Origin: an uncultured Oscillospiraceae bacterium
Lineage (GTDB): Bacteria; Bacillota; Clostridia; Oscillospirales; Acutalibacteraceae
Assembly: GCA_959601025.1 (NCBI GenBank)
Contig: CAUGOD010000001.1
Coordinates: 62,001 to 126,000, forward strand
Length of the DNA: 64,000 bases
Direction of reading: 5' to 3'
A model generated the notes under the pieces. The model did not search any database, was not told the DNA's origin, and saw only the letters and a list, made by a program, of their open reading frames with translations. The translations under genes and the position numbers were made by a program. Below are positions 48,145 through 56,671 of the stretch, one piece after another. How positions within the stretch are numbered: position 1 is the first letter of the stretch; each line of letters opens with the position of its first letter.

Positions 48145-49596
48145 ATGCCGGTCGTAGGAATTGTTTTGCTCTGCCTGTTGGGGCTGCTTGTCCTTCTGCT
48201 TCTGATCGCCTGCGTCCATGCGGTTCTGATCGGGAAGAAACCCTCGTCGGCCGCGGCCCCGGTAGAAGCGCAGACGAGGGAGAGGGCGGATGCTTATGCC
48301 GGAGCGCTCTCCCGCCTGATCCAGTGTGAGACGGTGAATCCCAAGGGGGAGGACACGTCGGCCAAATTCGTCCGAATGCGGGAGACGCTTGCGGAGCTGT
48401 TTCCCCGCGTCCACGCGGAGCTGGAGCAGACCCTGATCGGGGATGCGCTGCTGCTGAAATGGAAGGGGAAGGATCCCTCCCGCGGCGCGGTGGCGCTGCT
48501 CGCCCATTCGGATGTGGTGGAGGCGACCGGCGAGTGGAAGCATCCGCCTTTTGGAGGAGAGATCGCGGACGGCTGCGTCTGGGGCAGGGGCGCGATGGAT
48601 AACAAGGGTTCCCTCTGCGCCCTGTTTTCGGCGGTGGAGGAGCTGCTGGAGGAGGGCTTCGTCCCGCCCTGCGACGTGTATATCGCCAGCTCCAACAACG
48701 AGGAGACAATGGGAGACGGCGCGCCGAATACGGTGGAGTATCTGAAAAAGCAGGGGATAAAGCTTGACCTTGTGATCGACGAGGGAGGAGCGGTCATCAA
48801 CGCGCCGATGCCCGGCCTCAGCGGGAATTTCGCCATGATCGGCATTATGGAAAAGGGCTACGCCGACGTGCGTTTCACCGCCAAATCGAACGGCGGGCAT
48901 TCCAGCACCCCGCCGAAGGGCACCCCGCTGGTCCGGCTGGCCGCCTTTGTTCATGATGTGGAGACCCATTCCCCCTTTAAAAAGAAATTCACTCCGCCGG
49001 TGCGGACCATGTTCCGGGAGCTGGCGCCGTCGATGCGTTTCCCCTTTCGGCTGCTGTTCGGAAACCTGTGGCTGTTCGCCCCGCTGCTGAAATTGGTGAT
49101 GCCGATGGTGAGCGGGCAGGCGGGCGCCCTGCTGAAAACCACCTGCGCCTTCACCATGGCGCAGGGGAGCGGCGCGCCCAATGTCATCCCGGAATCGGCC
49201 AGCGTGACCGCCAACCTGCGGTTCATGCTGCATCAGGCGCGGGACGCATCGCTGGCCGCGCTGAAAAAGCGGGCGGAGAAGTACGGTCTGGAGATGGAGG
49301 TGCTGTATTCCTCCGACTGTTCCCCGCTGACCGATGTGGGCAGCGAGCGTTTCCGTTTTGTCCGCCGCTGTATAGAGGAGGTCTTCCCCGAAGCGCCGAC
49401 CGCCCCCTATGTGATGCTTGGCGGCACCGATTCGCGGCACTACAACACGATCTGCCCCTGTGTGGTACGGTTCGGGCCGACCGTCCTGACGCCGCAGCAG
49501 CTCGCCGCCATGCACGGACGGGATGAGAACCTCGGCGTGGAGGCCCTCGCCCGGGCGGTCGGGTTTTACCGCCGGGTGCTGACGCAGTACCGGTAA
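48145..49596 (+). CDS. M20-family metallopeptidase, membrane-anchored
   Basis: An N-terminal transmembrane helix (VLLCLLGLLVLLLLIACVHAVLI) precedes a full M20/M25/M40 domain of ~440 residues. The metal ligands and catalytic acids lie in LLAHSDVVEATG (His-x-Asp), WGRGAMDNKGSL (bridging Asp), SNNEETMGDGAP (Glu-Glu) and GGTDSRHYN (His). Length and layout fit carboxypeptidase S/PM20D1-like enzymes that split N-acyl amino acids or dipeptides. It is the last gene of the operon. GGAGGGAT precedes ATG 48145. Confidence 0.9.
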   Translation: MPVVGIVLLCLLGLLVLLLLIACVHAVLIGKKPSSAAAPVEAQTRERADAYAGALSRLIQCETVNPKGEDTSAKFVRMRETLAELFPRVHAELEQTLIGDALLLKWKGKDPSRGAVALLAHSDVVEATGEWKHPPFGGEIADGCVWGRGAMDNKGSLCALFSAVEELLEEGFVPPCDVYIASSNNEETMGDGAPNTVEYLKKQGIKLDLVIDEGGAVINAPMPGLSGNFAMIGIMEKGYADVRFTAKSNGGHSSTPPKGTPLVRLAAFVHDVETHSPFKKKFTPPVRTMFRELAPSMRFPFRLLFGNLWLFAPLLKLVMPMVSGQAGALLKTTCAFTMAQGSGAPNVIPESASVTANLRFMLHQARDASLAALKKRAEKYGLEMEVLYSSDCSPLTDVGSERFRFVRRCIEEVFPEAPTAPYVMLGGTDSRHYNTICPCVVRFGPTVLTPQQLAAMHGRDENLGVEALARAVGFYRRVLTQYR

Positions 49597-49628
49597 CACC
49601 GGCGGACGGATTGTTTTCTGTGATACAT

Positions 49629-49666
49629 AAAGAAAGGACGGCGCAAAGCGCCGTCCTTTCTTTTTC
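49629..49666. terminator. Bidirectional intrinsic terminator
   Basis: AAAGAAAGGACGGCGC and its complement flank a 3-base loop, with U-tracts on both sides, between the convergent M20 peptidase and DUF3048 genes. Confidence 0.9.
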
Positions 49667-49699
49667 GTACCATCAGCCTGTCTGCATACCCGCCAGCGC

Positions 49700-50830
49700 C
49701 TACTGAAGAATGGTTGCGCCGGCGTTTCCCTTGGTTACCAGGCAAATATAGGTTTTGCCGGGATTCACCGACAGGGCGCCGCCGTCCTCTTCGGTGAAGG
49801 ACAGGCTGCCGGCGGTCCGTTTCCACTGGATGTTCCGGCTGGTCCCCTTGGTGAGGAGCACGCCGCTGCCCGCGTTCAGACGGAAATTGATGTGCGCGTC
49901 GTCCTCGTTGTATTTTTCGTCGTACATAATGATGACGTTGGTTGCGGTGAGCTGGGCGCCGTCCATCATAACGTGAGGCTCCATGTTATCCAGTTTGCCG
50001 TTCATTTTCTTGTACAGCCCGGTCCCCTCGTCGTACAGGAAGCAGACCCGCTGCGCGCCGGAGAAGGAAAGCTGCGCCTTGCTGCCCGGCCCGTTCCCGG
50101 CCTTGGGAGAGTCAAACGTGAAGGGGGAAGGGTTGCCGGTGCTGGCTGCATAGCCCTTGGACTGAATGAAGGCCTGGATTTTCTCCCCGCTGGAAACCAG
50201 GCTGTGCTCCTGTCCCCGTTGGGACTGCAGTCCCTTATCCCGCCAGCCGGCCTGCGCGGCGTTGGAAAGGAAATTCACATCGTCCAGCCCGAATTTCTGG
50301 ATGTTGGCCAGCCCCAGCGTGCTCCCGCCCGCATGACAGTAAACCGCGCCGAGGGATTGCGCGACCGTCACGAAAGGGCTTCGCGCGCTGCGTATCGGCC
50401 CAAGCATAGCGGGGATGCGGGAGGAACCGGCGAATACCGCCATGATCCGGGTGATGCCGCCCTCGGTTTCCGCCTCCAGGAACAGGTCGGCCTTGTCCAG
50501 CCCGTACTGCGGCCGGGCGGTATAGCTGTTTTCCACCATAACGGCAACTGGTCGGGTGGAGGAACCGGGAGTAATATCGGCCACGCCGGTCAGGGGGTTG
50601 ACATTTGCTGCGGGCGCTTCGGTTCCGGATGTGGTATTGCCCGCTGTTGTCCCAGCGGCGCTTTCTCCGGCGGAGGCGCCGCTGCTGGACGAGGAATCCC
50701 CCCGCCCCAGCGTGTTTCCGCCGCAGGCGGACAGCGAGAGCAGGCAGGCTGCGCCAAGCAGTGCCGCCAGCGCCCGGGCGGCGACGGAGGAGGGATACGA
50801 ACGATGCGCGGAATGTGCGGTATGTTTCAT
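49700..50830 (-). CDS. DUF3048 (YerB-like) lipoprotein
   Basis: A signal peptide ending in the lipobox LSAC and a Ser/Thr/Gly linker precede two halves of a DUF3048 protein: RPVAVMVENSYTARPQYGLDKADLFLEAETEGGITRIMAVF with IGPIRSARS-type LGPIRSARSPF, then the C-terminal part with NVIIMYDEKYN and FTEEDGGALSVNPGKTYICLV. YerB is of uncertain function; it is a surface lipoprotein found in many Firmicutes. AAAGGAC lies 12 bases before the ATG. It forms a single-gene unit. Confidence 0.9.
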   Translation of the reverse strand: MKHTAHSAHRSYPSSVAARALAALLGAACLLSLSACGGNTLGRGDSSSSSGASAGESAAGTTAGNTTSGTEAPAANVNPLTGVADITPGSSTRPVAVMVENSYTARPQYGLDKADLFLEAETEGGITRIMAVFAGSSRIPAMLGPIRSARSPFVTVAQSLGAVYCHAGGSTLGLANIQKFGLDDVNFLSNAAQAGWRDKGLQSQRGQEHSLVSSGEKIQAFIQSKGYAASTGNPSPFTFDSPKAGNGPGSKAQLSFSGAQRVCFLYDEGTGLYKKMNGKLDNMEPHVMMDGAQLTATNVIIMYDEKYNEDDAHINFRLNAGSGVLLTKGTSRNIQWKRTAGSLSFTEEDGGALSVNPGKTYICLVTKGNAGATILQ

Positions 50831-50928
50831 GGAATAACCAGTCCTTTCAACGGCCTTCGGAAAACAGGACGATGTTTTCCGGAAAAAAGAGACTTCCCTG
50901 TTGCTGATAATACGGCAAAGCCGGATTC

Positions 50929-50957
50929 ATTATAGCGCATTTCCATCCGAAATACAA
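50929..50957 (-). promoter_or_regulatory. Promoter of the DUF3048 gene
   Basis: On the minus strand TTGTAT (50957-50952), 17 bases, TATAAT (50934-50929). Confidence 0.65.
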
Positions 50958-51279
50958 TCCACCGTCAAAAGAAGAAAAAGATTGTCAAAAAAACAATAAA
51001 AATTTGATCGAAAGCCCGTTCGCCAATTTCTCTTTTTATACTTTATAAAACAGGCGATACCGGAACCAAAAATCGGGATAATTCTGTGGCGTTGACACGA
51101 CATATACAGTCGTTATAATTAAATTAAAAAGATATAATTCCTTGTTTTTAGGAATCATATACACTGCCAAATGGGCCGGGAATAGTTTGGTATAGGCGGG
51201 GTATAGGCGGTATAGGTTAAAAAACAGGGAAAATAAGTCTGGCTCAACAAAATTTTATATAATTTGGGAGGTATTCGTT
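50958..51279 (+). promoter_or_regulatory. AT-rich upstream region of the secreted protein gene, with promoter and GGTATAGG repeats
   Basis: TTGACA (51092-51097), 16 bases, TATAAT (51114-51119) is a strong promoter. The 160-base leader contains three direct copies of GGTATAGG (51189, 51200, 51209). No gene is visible. Confidence 0.6.
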
Positions 51280-52917
51280 TTGAAAGGAAAGCTCCACCGC
51301 TGTCTGGCAGCAGTTCTGGCAATCGTCTTTATGACCTGCGCCGTTCCCCCCGGGTCCGTATTGGCCGGGGAAACGGAACCATCCAGCGCCTTCACGGATG
51401 ACTGCGCTGCCCTGAACAAGACCACTTCGCATTCAGACAACCTTCAGGTATTCCCCAACCACCCGGAGTCCGGGCTGTCAGTCATCAGCAAAACCGACCA
51501 TGAGGAAGGCTGGGTGCGGTACGCTCCGCAGGGAATGATCGCCACCGCGCTGGAGCTGAGCTTCCAGGCGGCGACCGGCTTTTTCAGTTTAACCGGCAGC
51601 GTCCGGGTTGAAGTAAAGACCGCCGATAACGGCGAATACACCGCAGTGACGCTCACCCAGACCGGCGCCCAGACGCTGAACGAGACCTTCCAGAAGGTGA
51701 CGGCGACCGCCGTTTTGCCGGCCGATGTGATCGACGTGCGGATCACCTTGATCGGTATCAACTGGACTGTGATGCTGGACCAGGTGACACTCGTGCTGGA
51801 CGTCAATTCCCGCATCGCCTTTTACCGGAATCTGATCCAGCAGGAATCGGCGTGGCTTCTCACCCTGCAGCTGGAAAACGGCGCAATCGGGATGACCAAC
51901 GACACCAATCAGCGGAAGATCAATCCCTATTTCGCGGAAATCACCTGCCTGGCCTTACTGGAAAGCGGGAGCGTCTATGCGCCGCAGGTAAAGGACTATA
52001 TGGACTGGCACTTCGCCCATCTGAACACGGCGGTCACCGACCGCAACGGGGTGGATGGAACGATTTACGACTATATCATTACCGCCGGCGCGAACAACAC
52101 CGTCGTGTCGGAGACGGTGTCCACCAATGGCCAGGGCGTGGAGCAATACGATTCCACCGACTCCTATGCCGCGCTGTTCCTCTCGGTGCTGTGGCGGTAT
52201 TATGAGGAGACGGGGGACGCCGCCTATCTGACCGCCCACGCATCGGAGATCGGGCGGATCACGGGGGCGATCTTCGCCACCATGTACGACGGCCTGACCA
52301 ATGCCACGCCGGACTATGCCGTGCAGTATCTGATGGATAACGCCGAGGTGTACGAGGGCTTGGGCAGTGCGGCGGCAATCTATGAGCAGGTACTGATCCC
52401 CTATTACGCGGCGGGAACGGAGGAGCGAAGCGCCGCCGAATCCAAACTCAGCCAGATCACAACCGGCCGCAGCCAGCTCGCCGCCAAGGTGGAATCCGTA
52501 CTGTGGAAGGAATCCGGTGGGTATTATGTCAGCTATTGTACCTCTTCGCTTTACCCGGCGGCCTTCAGCTGGAACACCTTTTATGCCGACTCGACCTGCC
52601 AGGCCTTTGCGATCACCTGCGGACTGATCCCGGCGGACGGCAACCGGGCCAAACGGATATGGAACAATTTCAATTCCCACTGGTCCACCGGGCAGAGCGG
52701 CCACAACTGGGAAGACCTGGACATCCCGGATGTCTTTTACTGGGGCGTTCTGCCCTACGCGGCCGCGCTGGTCGGCGACGTCGGACGGGTGAACGACTAT
52801 ATGGACGCTTATGCGGCGGGACCGGGCGCGACGCACGCGTATCCGCTGTATAACGCCGACTGCGCGCAGGTGGTGCGGGCGGCGCATGCCATGCTGAGAT
52901 ATTACAACGCCGGTTAA
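51280..52917 (+). CDS. Secreted protein with helical-barrel (six-hairpin-like) domain
   Basis: The start is the TTG at 51280, with GGGAGG 8 bases upstream. A signal peptide (LAAVLAIVFMTCAVPPGSVLAG) precedes a ~150-residue beta-rich region and ~340 residues of helical repeats (FAEITCLALLESGS, YAALFLSVLWRYYEETGDAAYL, WNTFYADSTCQAFAITCGLI, WEDLDIPDVFYWGVLPYAAAL, DCAQVVRAAHAML) resembling (alpha/alpha)6 glycosidase barrels. DDxxD-like acids are not diagnostic, so the activity is open. It has no wall anchor, and a hairpin follows at 53008-53033. Confidence 0.7.
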   Translation: MKGKLHRCLAAVLAIVFMTCAVPPGSVLAGETEPSSAFTDDCAALNKTTSHSDNLQVFPNHPESGLSVISKTDHEEGWVRYAPQGMIATALELSFQAATGFFSLTGSVRVEVKTADNGEYTAVTLTQTGAQTLNETFQKVTATAVLPADVIDVRITLIGINWTVMLDQVTLVLDVNSRIAFYRNLIQQESAWLLTLQLENGAIGMTNDTNQRKINPYFAEITCLALLESGSVYAPQVKDYMDWHFAHLNTAVTDRNGVDGTIYDYIITAGANNTVVSETVSTNGQGVEQYDSTDSYAALFLSVLWRYYEETGDAAYLTAHASEIGRITGAIFATMYDGLTNATPDYAVQYLMDNAEVYEGLGSAAAIYEQVLIPYYAAGTEERSAAESKLSQITTGRSQLAAKVESVLWKESGGYYVSYCTSSLYPAAFSWNTFYADSTCQAFAITCGLIPADGNRAKRIWNNFNSHWSTGQSGHNWEDLDIPDVFYWGVLPYAAALVGDVGRVNDYMDAYAAGPGATHAYPLYNADCAQVVRAAHAMLRYYNAG

Positions 52918-53132
52918 CCCATTTGTCCGGCGTATTCACCCCGTTTTTTCAGAGGAGCCCCGTTCCCCTTTCGTCCGGGCGGTCTCCTCAGCTTAAGACA
53001 GCCTGCCGCTGTTTGTACACGTACAGCGGCGGCTTCGATTTCTTTCCAAACGCTCTTGACATCCGGGAATAAGCGCGGTAATATAAGAGACGTTCCGGCA
53101 GAGATTGCCTGCCGGGCAAAATAGAACAGGTT

Positions 53133-53290
53133 GTCTTCGGGGCGGGGTGCGATTCCCCACCGGCGGTGAGGGAGCAAAGGCTTCTGCAGCCCGCGAACCC
53201 GGCGTGATGCAGCCGCCGGGCCGATTTGGTGAGATTCCAAAGCCGACGGTATTCCGCAGCAGTGCGGTCAGTCCGGATGAAAGAAGACGT
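53133..53290 (+). promoter_or_regulatory. FMN riboswitch (RFN element)
   Basis: The conserved segments follow in order: CTTCGGGGCGGGGTG, GATTCCCCACCGGCGGT, AGCCCGCGA, GATTTGGTGAGATTCCAAAG, GCCGACGGT, AGTCCGGATG and AAGAAGAC. GTCTTC and GAAGAC close the P1 helix. It controls the riboflavin transporter gene that follows. Confidence 0.97.
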
Positions 53291-53312
53291 GCGCAGCAAT
53301 GCGTATGTTTCG

Positions 53313-53357
53313 TCCCATGACGGGACGGCTTTCCGCCGTCCGCCATGGGACTTTTTG
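53313..53357 (+). terminator. Riboswitch expression-platform terminator
   Basis: GTCCCATG...GGACGGC pairs with GCCGTCC...CATGGGAC (53313-53352), followed by TTTTT. FMN binding should favour this terminator. Confidence 0.8.
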
Positions 53358-53391
53358 CGCCGCGAAACGCCGGAAAAGAGGATGGTTTTCC

Positions 53392-53949
53392 ATGAAAAAG
53401 TTCAATGTCGTCGCGCTCGCCCAGATGGGAATGCTGGCTGCTATTGCCGTGGTGCTGGTGGTATTGGTGCACTTTCCTATCATCCCCGCCGTCAGCTTTA
53501 TCGAATACGATATGGCGGATGTGCCGGTGTTAATCGGCGCTCTGCTGTTTAGTACCCTGCCGGGGCTGTTGATTCTGCTGGTGGTCTCCCTGGTGCAGGC
53601 GTTTGTGCTGGGAGTGAACGGCTGGGTCGGTTTCGTTATGCATTTTGTCGCCTCCGGCGCCATGGTGGTGCTGGTGGGGGAGATTTATCGCCGCAAGCCC
53701 GGCCTGCCGCGGATGGCGGTGGGGATGGCGCTCGGTTCCCTGGCCATGACGCTGGTGATGATTCCCATGAACCTGATTTTCACCGTTCATGCTTTCGGCG
53801 TTCCCCACGACGTGGTGATGGCCCTGATGCTGCCGGGTATCATCCCCATGAACCTGATCAAGTCGGCGGCGAACTGCATTTTGGCCGGGATTTTGTTCAA
53901 GGCGCTGAGTCCCTTCCTGAAGAAAAATCGCTACCTTACACAGGGATAA
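53392..53949 (+). CDS. ribU: Riboflavin transporter, ECF substrate-binding component
   Basis: This 185-residue membrane protein with six helices has the ECF S-component N-terminus (VVALAQMGMLAAIAVVLVVLV), then FIEYDMADVPVLIGALLFSTLPG and LKSAANCI-type LIKSAANCILAGILFKAL, as in RibU. It binds riboflavin and works with a shared energy module (EcfAA'T) encoded elsewhere. The upstream FMN riboswitch supports the assignment. ATG 53392 is chosen because it begins the conserved domain; an upstream in-frame start would overlap the terminator hairpin. Confidence 0.93.
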   Translation: MKKFNVVALAQMGMLAAIAVVLVVLVHFPIIPAVSFIEYDMADVPVLIGALLFSTLPGLLILLVVSLVQAFVLGVNGWVGFVMHFVASGAMVVLVGEIYRRKPGLPRMAVGMALGSLAMTLVMIPMNLIFTVHAFGVPHDVVMALMLPGIIPMNLIKSAANCILAGILFKALSPFLKKNRYLTQG

Positions 53950-54000
53950 ACCGCCGGGTGTTCCTGCTTTTAGGTAAGTTAGGAAATTTTCTTGAAACGC

Positions 54001-54029
54001 TTGTCCTTTTGGCAAATCCATGATAAAAT
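54001..54029 (+). promoter_or_regulatory. metK promoter
   Basis: TTGTCC (54001-54006), 17 bases, TAAAAT (54024-54029), just upstream of the S-box. Confidence 0.6.
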
Positions 54030-54056
54030 AAAAATTAATTCTTTAACTAAATAGTT

Positions 54057-54169
54057 CCTTATCAAGAGTGGCGGAGGGTACAGGCCCTGTGAAGCCCGGC
54101 AACCTGCCGAAGCCCGCGGAAGCGGGGGCAAGGTGCCAAATCCTGCGGCCAACCGGCCGGCAGATGAGG
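54057..54169 (+). promoter_or_regulatory. SAM-I (S-box) riboswitch
   Basis: P1 is formed by CCTTATC and GATGAGG. The hallmarks AGAGTGGCGGAGGG, GGCCCTGTGAAGCCCGGCAA, GGTGCCAAATCC and GGCAGATGAG are present. It senses S-adenosylmethionine and controls metK. Confidence 0.97.
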
Positions 54170-54174
54170 TGGTG

Positions 54175-54205
54175 ACGCGCCGTGCTGCCGCACGGCGCGT
54201 TTTTT
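54175..54205 (+). terminator. S-box terminator
   Basis: ACGCGCCGTGC (54175-54185) pairs with GCACGGCGCGT (54190-54200), followed by six T. Confidence 0.9.
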
Positions 54206-54257
54206 GCAGGAAACGGAGATCGTTTCCCGACCTGACAAACCCGAAAGGAGAACAACG

Positions 54258-55442
54258 ATGGAAAGACGCTTTTTTACATCGGAATCGGTGACCGAGGGGC
54301 ATCCCGACAAAGTATGCGACCAAATTTCGGACGCGGTGCTGGATGCGATCCTCGCACAGGATGAAAATGCGCATGTCGCCTGCGAAACCATTGCGACCAC
54401 CGGCTTGGTGCTGGTGATGGGGGAGATATCCACCTCCTGCTATGTCGACATTCCCAAAATTGCCCGTCAGGTGATCCGGGAGATCGGCTACGATAATGCG
54501 GAGCAGCGCTTTGACGGGGACACCTGCGCGGTGCTGACCGCAATCGACGAGCAGTCCCCCGATATCGCCATGGGGGTGAACGAAGCGCTGGAAATCCGTG
54601 GGAACGCCGGCGCCGATCTGGACCGTACTGGCGCGGGCGACCAGGGGATGATGTTTGGCTTCGCCTGCGACGAAACGCCCGAGCTGATGCCGCTGCCCAT
54701 TTCCCTGGCCCACCAAATGGCCCGGCAGCTGGCTGAGCTGCGGAAGACCGGGGAGCTTCCCTATCTCCGCCCCGACGGGAAAACCCAGGTTACGGTGGAG
54801 TACGACGGTCATACCCCGGTGCGGGTGGAGGCGGTGGTGGTCTCCACCCAGCACAGCGAGGCGGTCCCTCTCGAAACCATCCGGCAGGATGTGATCGAGC
54901 GGGTGATCCGGCCGGTCATTCCCGCGGCGCTGTTGGATGCGGACACCAAGATTTTCGTAAACCCCACCGGCCGTTTCGTGGTCGGCGGCCCGCAGGGGGA
55001 CAGCGGTCTCACCGGACGGAAGATCATCGTGGACACCTACGGCGGCTATGCCCGGCATGGCGGCGGCGCGTTCTCCGGCAAGGACCCGACCAAGGTCGAC
55101 CGTTCCGCTACCTATATGGCGCGGTACGCCGCCAAAAACGTGGTTGCGGCCGGCTTGGCGAAGCGCTGCGAGGTTCAGCTCGCCTATGCGATCGGTGTGG
55201 CGCATCCCGTGTCGGTGCTGGTGGATACCAGCGGCACCGGTATCGTGCCGGATGACCGGCTTGCCGAAGCGCTGTCGGCGGTTTTCGACTTCCGCCCGGC
55301 TGCGATTATCCGGCAGTTAGACCTGCGCCGTCCGATCTATCGGCCGCTGGCTGCTTACGGCCACATCGGGCGGGAGGATCTCGGCGTGGCGTGGGAAAAA
55401 ACCGACAAGGCCGCAGAGTTGAAGGCTTTTTTGGACCTTTAA
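54258..55442 (+). CDS. metK: S-adenosylmethionine synthetase
   Basis: The 394-residue enzyme makes SAM from methionine and ATP. Motifs: FTSESVTEGHPDKVCDQISDAVLDA, GAGDQGMMFGFACDET, FVVGGPQGDSGLTGRKIIVDTYGG, GGGAFSGKDPTKVDRS and YAIGVAHPVSV, all near-consensus. ATG 54258 follows AAAGGAG. Control by the S-box upstream means expression rises when SAM is low. It is followed by a terminator (AAACGCGGCGGG stem, 55475-55505). Confidence 0.98.
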   Translation: MERRFFTSESVTEGHPDKVCDQISDAVLDAILAQDENAHVACETIATTGLVLVMGEISTSCYVDIPKIARQVIREIGYDNAEQRFDGDTCAVLTAIDEQSPDIAMGVNEALEIRGNAGADLDRTGAGDQGMMFGFACDETPELMPLPISLAHQMARQLAELRKTGELPYLRPDGKTQVTVEYDGHTPVRVEAVVVSTQHSEAVPLETIRQDVIERVIRPVIPAALLDADTKIFVNPTGRFVVGGPQGDSGLTGRKIIVDTYGGYARHGGGAFSGKDPTKVDRSATYMARYAAKNVVAAGLAKRCEVQLAYAIGVAHPVSVLVDTSGTGIVPDDRLAEALSAVFDFRPAAIIRQLDLRRPIYRPLAAYGHIGREDLGVAWEKTDKAAELKAFLDL

Positions 55443-55474
55443 AAGTATAAAATACAGAAAAATATACGGATTGT

Positions 55475-55505
55475 AAAACGCGGCGGGATTCCCGCCGCGT
55501 TTTAG
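55475..55505 (+). terminator. metK terminator
   Basis: AAAACGCGGCGGGA and its complement form a 13-bp stem ending in TTTTAG. Confidence 0.75.
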
Positions 55506-55711
55506 ATTATAAAAAATGTCGAAGGAAAGGAGAAAATCGATCAACTTTAAAGCTTGCCGCGGGGGAAAACGCCGGAGCATGGTGCCCGGTTCCCCACTCC
55601 GCGCAGCAAAACCCGCCGCGTTTTTATGGCTTTTTGGTTTTATATCTTTCCGCGTATCACCTTTTATGCCGCCTATATGCCTTATCCGGCTGGATTGCCC
55701 GCCGCGCGGAT

Positions 55712-56671
55712 TTACGAAGACGGTTCCTTCCCGACGGGAAGCGTCGGAGAAGGGGAAGAGGGGGAGCCGGAAGCAAGCGGCTTGGCCGTTTCCGTCCTTG
55801 GAAGAACCGGCGGCGGGGTGACTACGCCGGAGTCCACGGCGGCGCGGCTGACGTCGGTGGGGAGCAGCGTGGGCGGAGCGGTATCCAGCGAGGTCATCTC
55901 CACCATGTTTTTCCAGAACCGTTGCGGCATATGCTGGCGGCGGAGACGGAGGTTGGTTCTCTCCCGGATGGCCACCGCGTCGTAGAAGCGCTTCCAAAGC
56001 TGCTGGAAATGCTTCTCATCCTCCGCGCAGTCGGGCAGGGTAAAATTTTCGGTGGTGGTGAGATACCACTCTTTTGTGTCATAAATTCCGGCGAGCTGCC
56101 GGTTCACGTCGTGAATCAGGAAGGGCATGGCGCGGTACCGGTCGGCAAAATCCGGCATCAGCAGGGCCACCACGTCGTTGTCCGGGGTAATGCGGGCGTA
56201 GTAAACCCCGTTATCCATCCGGGCGAAGCGGAGAAACTGCAGGAGAAAGCGGGCCTCCTTGGGGGCAAGGCTGGCGAGCTTATCCAGCGCCATCACCCGG
56301 GGATCGGTGATCCGCAGCCGGACAGTAGAGCCGATCCGCATTCCCAGCCGGACATATTGATAGATCACGTTCCCCTTGTCCGGATCGCAGGAGAGAAATG
56401 CGTTCCATATCGGCCCGTATCCGTCCGGGCCGATTTTTTTCCGGATGCCGGCGATTACCCGCTCCGCCTTGGCGGCGTCGGTCTCCACCGCCGCATACCG
56501 GGCGCCGAGCCGCTGCTGGTGCTGCTGTCCGACGACGGCAATGGGCGCGGGCCTGTAGGCATAGGAATCAAAAATCGCCGTGAGCAGCCCCTCCAGGGTA
56601 TCGTCGTATTGCAGGATCACCTCGTCCGATTCCCCCGGCCGGTCGGTGATCACATAGCCGGAATCGACCAC
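55712..56671 (-). CDS. Putative DNA repair protein, TIGR03915 type
   Basis: This 319-residue protein matches the TIGR03915 family (DUF4130 core): YDDTLEGLLTAIFDSYAYR, GPIWNAFLSCDPDKGNVIYQYVRLGM, LDKLASLAPKEARFLLQFLRFA, YYARITPDNDVVALLMPDFADRY and KEWYLTTTENFTLPD. The last ~60 residues are a Pro/Ser/Thr tail not needed by the family. The GTG start at 56671 has AAAGGGGG upstream and overlaps the radical SAM gene by 22 bases. The pair is conserved across Clostridia and is thought to act in DNA modification or repair. Confidence 0.9.
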   Translation of the reverse strand: MVDSGYVITDRPGESDEVILQYDDTLEGLLTAIFDSYAYRPAPIAVVGQQHQQRLGARYAAVETDAAKAERVIAGIRKKIGPDGYGPIWNAFLSCDPDKGNVIYQYVRLGMRIGSTVRLRITDPRVMALDKLASLAPKEARFLLQFLRFARMDNGVYYARITPDNDVVALLMPDFADRYRAMPFLIHDVNRQLAGIYDTKEWYLTTTENFTLPDCAEDEKHFQQLWKRFYDAVAIRERTNLRLRRQHMPQRFWKNMVEMTSLDTAPPTLLPTDVSRAAVDSGVVTPPPVLPRTETAKPLASGSPSSPSPTLPVGKEPSS

